Source: Coptis chinensis (Eukaryota; Streptophyta; Magnoliopsida; Ranunculales; Ranunculaceae). Taken from it: a stretch of DNA of 64,000 nt. Shown in pieces: positions 46,501-57,622 of this stretch (position 1 is the first letter of the stretch; each line of letters starts with the position of its first letter). The position numbers and the translations under genes were made by a program. The notes below the pieces were generated by a model that saw only the letters and a program-made list of their open reading frames with translations, ran no database searches and was not told where the DNA came from. The stretch is taken from the NCBI GenBank assembly GCA_015680905.1, contig CM027383.1, positions 37,384,501 through 37,448,500 of the forward strand. Direction: 5' to 3'.

Positions 46501-48362
46501 ATGCTGCATATCGACATTTGGAACTTGCATTCGCCTTGCACGGCCAATTCCTGAATGGGGGACATCTCCATCACCGCCAATTTCATTCGAGGTATCTACA
46601 ATTATCACACGTTTCATGTGTTCATCTGCCAACATTCTAGCTATCTCTCTGCAAAAGACAAGGCTCTGTTATGTTTATCAACATAGTGAATTTCCCTTCT
46701 TAAGAAGAAAGTCAAAGTTGGTTTGAAATCCTAAAAGAAAGAAGTATGAAAGAACACTAACTGTTAAGTACCAATTTTCATAGAGATCCAATGAAACAAA
46801 AGGTGAAGCTACTTTATGTATAAGGGTGTCCATCAGGACGGATCCACACATTTAAAGCTGTTATTGTTATGCGATTGTTACATTGTAAGAAACATGCTCT
46901 GTCGTCCAAAGATGCTTCAGGAGGTAAAATCAGATTATGTTTGAAAACAAGAAAAATGGGATTGAAATTTTTTGAGAAAAACAAAACGAAACAAAAACAG
47001 GTTATTTAAATAAGTTTGGAATCTTTAGAAACAGAATTCCTAGTCCGTCAAGTAAAACCCATCTAGTATGAAATGTTACAAGAATTCCTTCAAAATGGTA
47101 ATAATCAGTTGTTCTGTGTTTTATTAAGAAGCTACCTCTCCAATTCTTTGTTTCTTTTTGTTATCGGTATATCCAACTGTTTAAACTTTAAACTACAAAA
47201 GTTTGTATGATGCAAACTTCACATGTGACACAGGTCACTCGGAGATGAGAAGGAACTCCATGATACACATCCCTACATCAGGCATAAGCAAAACATGCAT
47301 ATCCTTTTTACAGAAAACACTGATAATTCCAGAATACAGTGAAATTTAACACACAACTAACAACAACTAACTCCACAGTTCACACTTCCGAAATGCTGGA
47401 AAGAATGTGTACCTGATCAAGGTTGTTTTACCAACCCCAGGAGGTCCTATGACTAAGATGGAACCTCCACCCTCAATCAAGTCAGCTATCATCTCAGCAC
47501 TTCCAGATACAGCTCGACCAAACCGACAAGTAAGCCCAATTATTTGCATTTTACGATTCCGGATAGCACTTATACGGTGTAATGAATGATTAATACCAGA
47601 ACGGTTGTCATCAGAAAAATCCCCAACCTGTAAAAACCATATACCTTCACATTAATAAATCACCCAATCCACAGCCAAAAGTTACCTTATTGGTCATGTT
47701 TACAATAATCAACTCACCACTACAACCAAAATTTGCATCTTTCCAAATAAATTATGTATTTTTTTCTTATTAAAAACTTTTTATATGTCTCTATCTTTCT
47801 ACAGTTATGCACATCTAAACAATATAAAATGCTTACTTTCCAAATTGCCTATACAATAGTCCTCTCTTCAAACTCTATTAAAATGTCATTCAGTCCCTAT
47901 CTTCTTATATATCTTCTCAAATGTTACCTTGGATACCGCATGACGTAGATCTTCTAGTCTAACTGGCTGTTCAGAAACAACCCAATCACCCGAAGGAAAC
48001 CTCGCAATCGGCTTTCTCCCCAAATCCATAACTACCTCAATCAAATTCCCAATCTCATCATGCTCCAACAACTCATTCCTCATTCTCAAAGGTACCAACT
48101 CAAGAAAAATCTCCAACTCCTTCCCACCACTCAATTTTGGTAGTAAATGGGATTGAACACTACTAGAAACAACTCCATTCCCATTAGAAAATCTATCAGT
48201 AGGCCTTCTTATCGAAGACGATGAAGAAGAGATAACTTTACGACCACGAAAATGAGTGGTTGTTTGGAAATAAGAAAAAGTGGAAGAAATGGGAAGTTCA
48301 TTGGATGAATGCCATGTTGCGTGGATATCAAGTAAGAAGAAACTTGAATTTAGAGCTCTCAT
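43532..48362 (-). CDS. SPD1: Plastid ycf45/SPD1-like P-loop ATPase, nine exons
   Basis: Exons on the minus strand, all with GT-AG borders and matching phases: 48362-47928, 47627-47413, 46648-46498, 46381-46190, 45455-45293, 45199-44958, 44745-44569, 44486-44322 and 43843-43532 (2052 nt, 683 aa). The Ser-rich first 80 residues look like a plastid transit peptide. [24 protein letters not shown] sequence follows (exon 1). Walker [10 protein letters not shown] is at about 206-214; a [12 protein letters not shown] segment and Walker B IIIDE (about 281-285) follow. The AAA-type core resembles chloroplast-encoded ycf45 and bacterial SpoIIIAA-like ATPases. In Arabidopsis the homologue SEEDLING PLASTID DEVELOPMENT 1 (SPD1) is needed for chloroplast development in cotyledons; the symbol is by homology from memory. 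No stop, frameshift or missing motif is seen. Pyrimidine-rich 5' leader at 48363-48480. The C-terminal third is poorly conserved and Ser-rich at its end. Confidence 0.93.
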
Positions 48363-48500
48363 TTTAAAAAAAAAAACTCAATGAGAGAAGAGGTGTGAAG
48401 TTGTGAAGAAATGAATGTTTTTGTGAAGAGAAGAGAAAAGGGAGATTCGAGGGGATCTCCATTGAAGTTAAAAAGTGGGACCGTTGAAAAGAAGCGCTGA
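48363..48500 (-). promoter_or_regulatory. Likely 5' leader of the SPD1-like gene
   Basis: On the minus strand this is a CT-rich stretch with CTTCTCTTCTC and TTCACA runs directly before the ATG, typical of plant 5' leaders. No confident TATA box or start site can be fixed by eye. Confidence 0.4.
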
Positions 48501-48739
48501 AGATTTTGCACCACATGCACTTTTTCTCTTTAACGACTGAGAGAGTTCGTTACGTGTGTATAAACTGTTATTTGGTTAGTTATTCAACTGTCCGCGTTTG
48601 GCCCATGGGTAATAATATTGTTTGGGCTTTGTTTTACACTATGGACTCAGGTCTGACTATGGTTTCGGGCTTTGTAATCATTTTCGCAGGCAAGTTGTGG
48701 TCTTACGCTCATATGTGAACCGGTAGCCAGTGCACGACT

Positions 48740-49010
48740 CATTCTTTATGCACTCACTTTATGATTGTGACGGGCACTTCAAAGAGCCTTGTAGGAAGGA
48801 ATTAAAAAATGTAATCGTATGTTCTGATTGCCAGTCTTTGGTGAAAGGTGTAAATGGGTCTACTGATGATACTTCATGGCAATTACAGAGTCTTTTGTTA
48901 GAGTTGGTCACTATGCAAAAGTCTTTTGAGTCTTGTAGAGTTGTCTTTTGTCCCAGAGACATGATTTAGCACGCACTACTAGCTGACGTAGAAAAGTCTA
49001 ATATTGATCT
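48740..49010 (+). pseudogene. RNase H-like (RVT_3) fragment of LINE type
   Basis: The frame reads VCSDCQSLVKGVNGSTDDTSWQLQSLLLELVTMQKSF and VVFCPRDMI, then (after a stop) a degenerate A-x-L-L-A. This fits the C-terminal half of the RNase H-like domain found at the end of plant LINE ORF2 proteins: (S/E)-D-C-(Q/L)-x-L-V ... W-x-L ... F-x-x-R-x-x-N-x-x-A-H-x-L-A. Short, stopped, without neighbours; about 400 bp upstream of the host gene. Confidence 0.6.
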
Positions 49011-49203
49011 GGGTTGTAATATAGTTTTCCTATGACCGTCCAAATCTCTTGGGCACTCATTGTATGAAACTCTTTGTTATAAGCTAATAAAGTATGTTAT
49101 CAATGGTTAGTAGATCATATCTACAAATTATTAGTAATTAACTCATTTTGTTGTGGGGCATGGTATAAACTATGATATAAAAAATATGGTAAACAAAACC
49201 TGC
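49011..49203. other. AT-rich spacer
   Basis: Nothing recognised; ends in a short TA run at the border of the Helitron-like array. Confidence 0.4.
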
Positions 49204-49774
49204 TCGATATATATATATTAAAGGTAACCCATATTAAAGCTCCCACAAGGGTATTTTTCGAACTCTATTAAAATTTCACATCATCATCTCCTATTAAAAC
49301 GTGAATTTCTTTCCTATTTATTAGACATTTCTAATTAAAACGGGAATCAATTTTCTATTAAAACATAAATTCTCATCTATTAGAAGAAAAAAAAAAATCC
49401 TAACACTTCTAATTAAAATTGGAATTTTTTTCCTATTAAAACGGGAATTCCTTCCCTATTGAAAAGAAAAAATATAACATATCTAATTAAAACGAAAATC
49501 ATTCTCCTATTAAAACGGAAATCATATTTCTAAATTAAGTCAACTATTAAAACGGGGTTAAAAAATGGGTTTATAAAACTTAATTAAAATAATTTATTAG
49601 AAAATTAAAACGGATTTTTAAAACTTAATTAAAATAATTTGTTATGAAATTACAATAGGTTAGCGACTAAAACGGGAATCACGATTTGTTAGAAAATTTC
49701 TATATGTATATAGTTATGATTGTTGAATATATTTTCAAAAGAGCCAGTGCATATGTACGGGCCTACTTTCTAGT
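49204..49774 (+). mobile_element. Non-autonomous Helitron-like unit 1
   Basis: Begins near an 'atattaaagctccc' motif and ends with a small hairpin (gtgcatatgtac-like, G/C-flanked) followed by CTAGT at 49770-49774. Plant Helitrons of the ATREP kind start TC-TATA-TTAAA and end with a hairpin and CTRR-T. The interior is AT-rich with repeats of 'ctattaaaacgggaat'. Confidence 0.65.
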
Positions 49775-50202
49775 CTTAATATTAAAGCTCCCAGAAGGGG
49801 TATTTTTCGAGCTCTATTAAAATTCCACGTCATCTCCTATTAAAACGGAAATTTCTCTCTTATTTGAAAAACCGAAATCTTTTTTTACAACGGGAATTCC
49901 TCTCTTATTAAAACAAATTCTAGCACTTATAATTAAAGCGGGAATCATTCTCCTATTAAAATGGGAATTCGTCCCTTATTGAAAAGGAAAAATTTAGCAT
50001 ATCTAATTAAAACGGGAATTATTCTCCTATTAAAACATGATCTTTCTCCCAATTTAAAAAAACCGATTTTTAAAACTTAATTAAAATAATTTGTTAGAAA
50101 ATTAAAACGGATTAGCGACTAAAATGGTAGTCCCAATTTTCTAAAAAAAATCTAAATATTTTCAAAAAAGCCGGTACGTATGCACGGGGCCTATAAACTA
50201 GT
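49775..50202 (+). mobile_element. Non-autonomous Helitron-like unit 2
   Basis: Starts immediately after unit 1 with 'cttaatattaaagctccc' and ends with a 'ggtacgtatgcac' hairpin and CTAGT (50198-50202). Strong similarity to units 1 and 3 along its length, in the same orientation. Confidence 0.7.
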
Positions 50203-50555
50203 TTTAATATTAAAGCTCCCACAAGGGGTATTTTTCGAGCTCTATTAAAATTCCTCGTCATCTCTTATTAAAACATAAATTTCTCTCCTATTTGAAAACG
50301 GAAATCCTTTTTTACAATGGGAATTCCTCTCCTATCATAACGGGAATTATTCTCCTATTAAAACAAAAGCGGAATCCTTCTCCTATTACAATAGAATGTC
50401 TCTCCCAATTGAAAAAATGGATTTTTAAAACTTAATTAAAAATAATTTGTTAGAAAATTAAAACGGGTTAGCGACTAAAACGGTAGTTCCAATTTTCTAA
50501 AAAAAATATAAATGTTTTCAAAAGAGCCGGTGCGTATGCACGGACGGGTCTACAA
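50203..50555 (+). mobile_element. Non-autonomous Helitron-like unit 3
   Basis: Starts directly after unit 2 ('ttttaatattaaagctccc'), ends with a perfect GTGC-GTAT-GCAC hairpin near 50530-50541, then a degenerate terminus. A few internal sections are missing compared with unit 1. Confidence 0.65.
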
Positions 50556-50946
50556 GTAGCTACTTAAGTTAACTTAAAATAAGTACGTACGTAAAACTTC
50601 ATCTACAAAATGAATTCAAACCTAATTTTTTTGTGGTTATGAAGCACTCACCATAATGATTATCTTCCCAAAATTTCAACTCATTTGGAAATCTCTAACA
50701 TAGATAAAAAATATTGTCATCTTTAAAAAGAAATCTAACGGTACGGTCTAGAAATGTTGAGTTTTTGTAATCGTTTTTTGCAAATGTTAGAGGTTTCCAA
50801 ATGAGCTGAAATTTTGTAGAGATGATCTTAATATTGAGTATATCATATCTACAAAGAAATAGGTTTGAATTTATTTTGTAGGTGAAGTTTTACTTACGTA
50901 CTTATTATAATTTTTAAAGTTAACTTAAGTAGTTATTTTTTAGAGA
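50556..50946. mobile_element. Foldback/MITE-like element
   Basis: The outer arms (about 50556-50635 and 50865-50938) are inverted copies: 'acttaagttaact...gtacgtaaaacttcatctacaaaatgaa' on the left is matched in reverse on the right. The interior (50660-50850) is also palindromic, so nearly the whole element can fold. A partial copy of one arm lies at 54555-54660. Confidence 0.75.
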
Positions 50947-50947
50947 A

Positions 50948-50949
<2 letters not shown>

Positions 50950-51031
<82 letters not shown>
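50950..51031. repeat. (TA)n microsatellite
   Basis: About 82 bp of pure TA repeats between two foldback elements, a typical MITE landing site. Confidence 0.95.
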
Positions 51032-51034
<3 letters not shown>

Positions 51035-51037
51035 CTA

Positions 51038-51395
51038 CCTTGGCATCTTATTTTGACACCTTATCTTGACATCCAAAACCTAAAAATGAACTTGCACATT
51101 AAAGTAAGGGAAGATTTTTGGTAGAGAAGATCTTCTTACCCATGGATAGAATCTCCACCAAAACTTGTCTTAATTGGATATGTCTAGCTTTATTAAATCA
51201 ATTTGCTAAAATTGTGGACTGTTAGATAAATATCGGACTTAAACACAACTTTTGACAAGGTTAGACACGTTCAAATGTCTTGATATTTTTGTGGAGATGA
51301 TATCTATTTTATGGATAACATATTTCCAGAAAATCAGCTCTTAGTTCATTATGTAAGTTGTGGATATCAAAATAAGGTGTCAAAATTGAATTAAG
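51038..51395. repeat. Foldback sequence
   Basis: The left arm 'ttattttgacaccttatcttgacatcc' (51047-51073) is matched in inverted form by 'ggatatcaaaataaggtgtcaaaa' (51361-51386). Arms about 25-30 bp; MITE-like, family unknown. Confidence 0.6.
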
Positions 51396-51555
51396 AGATG
51401 ATTTTTTGTGGATATGATGTTCTCACACTAGATAGCATGCCTACAAATTTTCATGTCTAACCTTGCGAAAACTAGTGTTCAATTTTGAACATTTATCTAA
51501 TGGTTCAGAATTTTCCGATTTCATAATAATATTTGATTAGGTTAAACATATTTGA

Positions 51556-51737
51556 CAGAGCCAAAATTTTGTAGGCATGTTATTCATGGTGGGGACATCA
51601 TATCTATGGGGAGGGATAGAGCCACTCCCAAAACATACAAAGCCATATCTCATCCTACCAATTGAATTAAGGGCTGATTTTTTTGTAGATATGATCTCCT
51701 CACCATGAATAACATGCATAGAAAATTTCGGCTCTGT
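51556..51737. repeat. Foldback sequence with about 50-bp arms
   Basis: 51556-51605 (cagagccaaaattttgtagg...) and 51688-51737 (...gaaaatttcggctctg) are inverted repeats with about five mismatches and a short 80-bp loop. A related single arm is near 51395-51450. Confidence 0.75.
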
Positions 51738-53190
51738 CACACCCCAAATTTCTATAAAATTTATCTATATCCATAGACCTTGGAATGCATCGAGTCCAAT
51801 TGGGTTGGAAAGAAGACTTAGAAAACTCACTTTTTTATGTTTTGGCTAGAGTTTGAATCTGACCCTAACTAGGTAAAAACACGGTTCCAAAATAGACACA
51901 TATCCTGATTTCTGCAGTAAGAAATTCTGATGTGCTAACTTCCAAAGAGTGTAACTCTTTCTACATAAACCGAAATGCTATGGGGCTTTTTGAGTTTGAA
52001 AGAGGACAGCTAAAACTTATTTAACATGCTTTAATCAAAACTTATATCAAATTCTAAAGACACTGAAAATCATCTACAAATCAGACAAAATTCCTAACTT
52101 GAATAGGAACAAAACAACATCAATATTGGAACTAAATGTAGGCCCATTTAAATACTTATCTAATTTAATAGAAGAGTTCATTGCTCAGGTAGGTCCTTCA
52201 TACTAAAAGAAAGTTAAGAGATAAGTTTAAAACCGATGTAAAGGTTAGGCTTATAGCCTTGTATAAGTCTGACTGGTAGGTTCATTATACAAAAGATCAA
52301 GAACCAATAGTTAAAGAGATTCAAAACTAATATATCGGTTAAGGCACATGCACATTAATGTCTGACTTAGTTTAGTTTAACTTTATTATAACTAGGTGAG
52401 CAACAATTTAAGGTGTACCTCCTAGGTAGTCAAAACAGTTCCTGCTTGGACTTACATAATTTAAGTCCACATATTCCTACTTAATCATCACCACTTATTT
52501 CATATTTTAAATATCATGAAGGTTAGCACAAGTTGTTACAATCAAATATTCCTTAGATCATCGCCGACCATATAAGACACTTTAGTAGCAAATAATTCAT
52601 ACAGACGTTTCAACTACTTAGTTCTCATACATACATACATATATGGTCGACGACTTCAAATTTCTAATTCATAGACACTTCTAATTCTCATATGTTCTCA
52701 TATGTTCTCATATGTTCTCAAATTTCTATATGTTCTCATGCATACATACATACCATTTCTAATTCATAGACACTTCAAATGTTTATTCTCATATCTGTAA
52801 GCCACTTCAAAAGCAAATAAGTGATGCAGACACCACCGACCATATAAACTCATTTATATCAAAAGAAATCTCAACGTCAGTAACTTAACACAATATACCA
52901 TTTTTTTTTGGCTTTGATCAACATAACAATTTTTCACTTCAAATTTCCAATAAATAAATTCAATACATCACTAATATAATTCATATGATCAATAACCAAT
53001 CAATTAAATTTTAAAAATAATAAGGTACTACTCACCTGAAGTTAGTTGAAAAACGAAAACGTTAGTGAAAGCAAAATAACCGGTTAGCTCGAAAACCAAC
53101 GGTAAGGTGTTGTCTTCCTCCACCCGTTTCTCTTTCAAGCACTCTCAAGCAATAGCTATCTCTCTCTCTGTTTTTCTGTACATTTCTCTA
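51738..53190. other. Unassigned repeat-like sequence
   Basis: It starts with TCACACCCCAAATT, similar to the first bases of many plant LTRs, but I find no second copy or matching end in the window. Short tandem repeats of 'ctcatatgtt' are at 52687-52735 with 'catacata' runs next to them (52630-52640, 52741-52752). No ORF of note. Confidence 0.4.
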
Positions 53191-53192
53191 TG

Positions 53193-53195
<3 letters not shown>

Positions 53196-53234
<39 letters not shown>

Positions 53235-53235
53235 A
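53196..53235. repeat. (ATT)n tail of LINE
   Basis: About 12 units of TTA/ATT directly after the LINE 3' untranslated region, read as (AAT)n on its coding strand. Such simple-repeat tails are usual for RTE-clade LINEs in place of poly(A). Confidence 0.85.
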
Positions 53236-54419
53236 TAACGAGTTTTACAAATAATTAGGACAAACATGCAACAAGCTGCGCCGCAAGTCCTTTCTGAATA
53301 GCAAAACCTATCCTCCTAAAAACAAACTCGTTAGAACTAACTGTCATTACGTTGCAGTCCATAACTTTCTGCAATCTCTTAAGGAGCTCAACAGACTGTT
53401 GTGCCAAGAAACCAAAGGTGTCAAAACTGAAAGGAATGAAACAATACTGGTTAGCTCCACAAGCCTCCTCGTGTTTCTCAATTTTCCCTACCGCTGCTCT
53501 ATTAGCTGCTTCTCCCACCTCAAAGACTCCATTCCCAAGCCCTACTAATAGAGAGGCTCCAGTTACATCAACACACGCATGCCTCCCCTCAGACCAACTG
53601 TAGATCAATACATCTGCAGGCCAAAGTGTCGATCTCCCCTCATTCGGATCAGTGAGAAAATTCACAGGAGCCTCCTTCTTCACTGTGACCCCTCCAAAAT
53701 GCATCACATAAAATATCTCTGACATGATCATGTCGGTATTTGAAGCCTGGGAAATATCTACAATGTGCTGCATGGTCTCCAAAAGTATCTAGTCTGCTCT
53801 TTTTGCACACAGGGCATAGACCACCATCAGAGTACAAAGGAATCATGAGATGGTACCGGAGAATAGAACGATACTCTACCAGCGACATACGCTGTCCAAG
53901 TCCCTCCATCGAAATAGCAAGTAGGAAATCCTTTGCATGTTCTGACTGTAAGCATCCAATGACTACTTTCTGACGAGCAGATAACACAAACTCCCTCTCA
54001 AGACCAGCAACAATCTTACCATAGAACGCTTCCGCCAAAACTTTTTGTGGTTTTGAAGGGACGGTAGCACTCACAGCCATAGAACTGAGGTCAAAATCGG
54101 GTAGACAAAGACTCAATGCACTGCTAGCAACATCAAGAATCTCATCCAAAGGTACTGGGCCACAACTCCTAAGAATGTGGTTCTGAAGCTCATAAGTCTG
54201 ACAGCGGGAGGCCACAAAAGCAAATGTAAATACATCAGTGGCACAATAAATACCTAAACCGCCTAGACGTAATGGGAGTGTCGATAAACGCCACTGTAAA
54301 TCACCGAAGCCAGGACCATTAGAAACCACAATACCCTGGATTTTTTTTGGGAAAAATCCAGAAGAATAGGAAAGAGGGAGCAAAAGAGGGTTCGGTTGTA
54401 ACTCCTTCTCTCTCCCCAC
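53236..54419 (-). pseudogene. RTE-like non-LTR retrotransposon, 3' end of ORF
   Basis: The first frame (54419-53649) reads GDLQWRLSTLPLRLGGLGIYCATDVFTFAFVASR early on and later CPVCKKSRLDTFGDHAAHCRYFPGFKYRHDHVRD, a Cys/His cluster. The second frame (53782-53255) continues with VKKEAPVNFLTDPNEGRSTLWPADVLIYSWSEGRHACVDVTGAS, then FIPFSFDTFGFLAQQSVELLKRLQKVM and RIGFAIQKGLAAQLV. These blocks are the C-terminal region of a plant LINE-like protein family often annotated simply as 'reverse transcriptase'. The P-A-D-V-L-x-x-x-W-x-x-G-x-x-A-C-V-D-V pattern recalls a PD-(D/E)xK nuclease fold, but that is a guess. A +1/-1 frameshift lies between about 53650 and 53780. The RT core is missing (5'-truncated copy). 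Confidence 0.75.
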
Positions 54420-54674
54420 GTTTTGTCTATCTTTTATTTTTATCCTCTTTTATTATTATTATTTAAATTATATATATTAAAATAAAAATAAAATAAAAAT
54501 ATGGGTGTTATAGGCTCATTCAAATATATATATATATATATATATATAGTCATTCTCTAAAAAGTAACTACTTAAGTTAACGTAAAATAAGTACTTAGGT
54601 AAAACTTCATCTAGAAAATGAATTTAACCATAATTTTTTGTGGATATGATATACTCACTGACGAGAAATATTTT
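54420..54674. other. AT-rich junction with partial foldback arm
   Basis: (TA)n at about 54525-54548, then a copy of one arm of the foldback element at 50556-50946 (54555-54660), in the same order as its left arm with the outer 'ctctaaaaagtaactactt'. The second arm is missing, so this copy was cut, perhaps by the LTR that follows. Confidence 0.6.
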
Positions 54675-55952
54675 AATATATATTGAAGGGCAGTGAATTG
54701 AAGGTGAAGAAACAGTAGATAAAGATGTCAAAACAGTAGATATAATACTCTCTAAATCATGTTGATATAGAGGAGTAGTCGCGCTTGTTTCACTCTTGCT
54801 TGTACGTACTTAAATGCTTGTCTAGATTAATTGAACTAATTCACTATGAGAGAGTAATAATATAAAAATAGTAGATTTATGAATGGTAAAAGGTATAGAG
54901 AAGATTTAATCCACCACGCGATTCGATTGGCTATTAGTTAGTCATCGAATCACTTTTCTTTGATCCCTAGTAAACAACCTACATCTCTATAGTCATTGTC
55001 CAACTAGCAAGAGAGATTAACACCCCCACAAATCTCTTTGATGGGGTTTCTAATCTCTACTTCTCGCTTATGATGAGCTATATTTCTAAACACTCACAAC
55101 GAATAACTTGAAGTTCTTTATGCAAAATAATAATAAATTAAGAACTAATCATCCTCACATGGCTTCATAAACCCCTCTAATGGAGGTTTAGCCTTGTGTC
55201 ATCAGAATCATACTAACTACACAATCAATAGAAGACATAATGTTAAGAGAATTGAATTGAATATTAAAGAACTAAGATTTTTATTGATAGGTTCTAATGG
55301 AGGCTACAATGCTAACACTAATTAAAAACTAAAAGCTAAACTAACTAATGAGAGAACACTAATTAAGAGTAAGGAGGAGGGAGAGAGGAGTGTTTAGCCT
55401 TAACCCTCTTTATATAAGAGAGGGTTCGAGTTATATTTTTGTGCATGGGCCAAAAAGGGGGACTTTGGGTCTCTAATGTGAGATTAAAATCTATTAGGTT
55501 AAGTCTAAAGAGGCCACAATTGCTGGAAATTACTTCAGTGCTCTTTTTATCCATTTTTACATCTTTGATTTGAGCAATGCTGGGTCCATTAGAAAATTGG
55601 TTCCGAGCCGGTTGTTTTGACATAAAGTAGGTCCAATTCTGAGGCCCAAGTGCAAAGATACGGCCTGTTGAAGTTTTGTTGACTTTTCTGTTCTTTTTCT
55701 ACCCGAATTGACTTTGACTAGGTTTGAAAAAGGTTTTTCTTCATGATTCTTGGGCTTTAAACGTGGAACTTCCTCAACAATCATCTTGACTCGTTTTCCA
55801 TACAAAAATGGTGTTTTTAGTCATCTAATCAGCTTCAAGTCCTGAAATACACAAAAACACGTAAACAATACTAACTCCCGTTTATTATAAACATAATTGG
55901 CCTAAGTAGAATACTATTAAGGGGTTTGAACTACACTTTTGGGTGCTTATCA
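54675..55952 (-). repeat. Family A 3' LTR (minus strand, left edge diverged)
   Basis: The right edge reads gggtgcttatca (LTR start TGATAAGCACC on the minus strand), followed by a polypurine tract (55953-55968 inverted). The left edge lacks a clear TGATAA and is set by alignment to the copy at 12609. Confidence 0.7.
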
Positions 55953-57600
55953 CACCATCCCCAAACAGCATTTTGCTTGTCCTTAAGCAAATATGAGAAA
56001 TAAAAATAGATAAGTGGCCAAAAATGTGGTCCTAACTAATCTCGTTTTGCAGAGTGCGATTCCATTGACCATATGCAATAAGGCCTTAAACTACTAGAAA
56101 TTCCCTAGTGGATGAGTTACAACCTCATGAGAGTTTTCCAAAGAAGATACTTACAAAATTCATTTATACTACAACGACTAAGAGATAAAAGTAATATTTC
56201 CTAATTAATCTAAGATATCTATACATCTTAATAATAATATAATAAGAACAATTCTTTTGAAATCTAAGCTAATACACACATAATAATCAAATCATCTAAA
56301 GATACACATGCATGCTATGAACTATGTTATGAAATGAAATGGCAGGTCCGTTTCTGAAACTTTTGGAATAACGTCCTTAAGTAGGTTCTCACAATTTGTC
56401 AAGACAAAAATCCTATGATTTTTCCACTCAAGTTTTGCTCACTCCAGTGTGTAGTGGGCACACGTTTCCTCACAATCTCAGTGACGTCCAAGGGAGCCGA
56501 GGTCGATCAATCACATCTACCACTTACTATCACACCAAATTAATCTTAATTGAGCTAGATGTCTTTATTAGGTGATACGGGGCTGAGGTGATGGTTTAAG
56601 AAGAAACGGAATGGATATTCAAATAAACAAGTTTGAGATAATAGGGTCTTCAATTACATGTAACTAGAGAAAACCTTGTTCTTACTTTGCTTCTATACTT
56701 AGTTTCTATCCCTAGTCTTTTTATTATGACTTTTTGACTCCTTTTATTCTATTTTTTTTAGAGTTTTTGTTTTATTTATATTTATATTTTTTATTTCTAT
56801 CATTTTCTTTAGATATAAACTTCTTTTATTTTTCTTTTTTGAAGCAACTAACTAAATTTGGTTTTCCACAGGTCTTTCTATTTATTTTCCTTACTCATCC
56901 TATTTCTTAGACTCATTTAAGATGGGTAAACTTATTTTTATTTTTATTGGTTTTAAAGATGGGTAAAGGATTTGTGGTTGTGAAAAGGCTAAATGAAAGG
57001 CTCAGTGGGGCAACTAGCAGATGATTGCTTATAGGTATGAATTTTTAGCTATATCGATCCAAAGAGGGCCTAAATTCTCGTTTAGGATTGGTATGATGAT
57101 CAAGCAAGTGGATGTGTGATCTCTCTACTCATATTATACTTCTCCTTTGTGTCATCACTCAGATACTCACTCATATGAGGATTTTAGGCTAGATTCTCAC
57201 ATGATATGTAGAATTAAGTAGTCTAACCTAGGTCTCAGAAAAATACTGGCAAGTACACGCTTACATGCTCATGGAAGATGTTAATGAAAAGATGCAATGA
57301 CTATTACCTACATATTAACCTAAGTTTATAAGAACTACGCTTAATTCTATTGCTATTTGAGATTTCTAGACTAATATCATCATGGAAAATGAAATAATAC
57401 CATTATCCTAAGTGCATAGTATAAACTATTTTTATGATTTTCTACTTTTTATACGAAAAAGAATATGTAATATACAACCTAATATGTGCTTAAACATTTA
57501 CAGGGTGTTTCTATATCACCCCAAAATAAAATCATGATTTGTCCCCAAAGTATGAAATGAAAATAAAAGATAGAGAGTACCATAGAAACGAGCTTGGAAA
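55953..57600 (-). other. Family A 3' noncoding region
   Basis: Inverted match to 6977-8987 and direct match to 13958-15660, including the 'tgtccccaaag' phrase near 57540 and the T-rich stretch at 56700-56830. No gene. Confidence 0.65.
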
Positions 57601-57622
57601 TGGTAGCACCAGTAGGGTGTAC

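Larger units (their letters stand above)
54675..57600 (-). mobile_element. 3' end of a minus-strand family A retrotransposon
   Basis: 3' LTR (54675-55952) plus 1.65 kb of 3' noncoding sequence homologous to 13958-15985. It breaks off near 57600, just at the point where the env-position ORF side would follow; the next feature is another LTR. Confidence 0.75.

Noticed and set aside
49204-50555. Possible CRISPR-like array because of regularly spaced short repeats
   Set aside because: Repeats are diverged, of unequal spacing and part of longer homologous units with Helitron-type ends; the genome is a plant.
51738-53190. An LTR starting at TCACACCCC
   Set aside because: No second copy, no matching end, no primer site or polypurine tract in the window.
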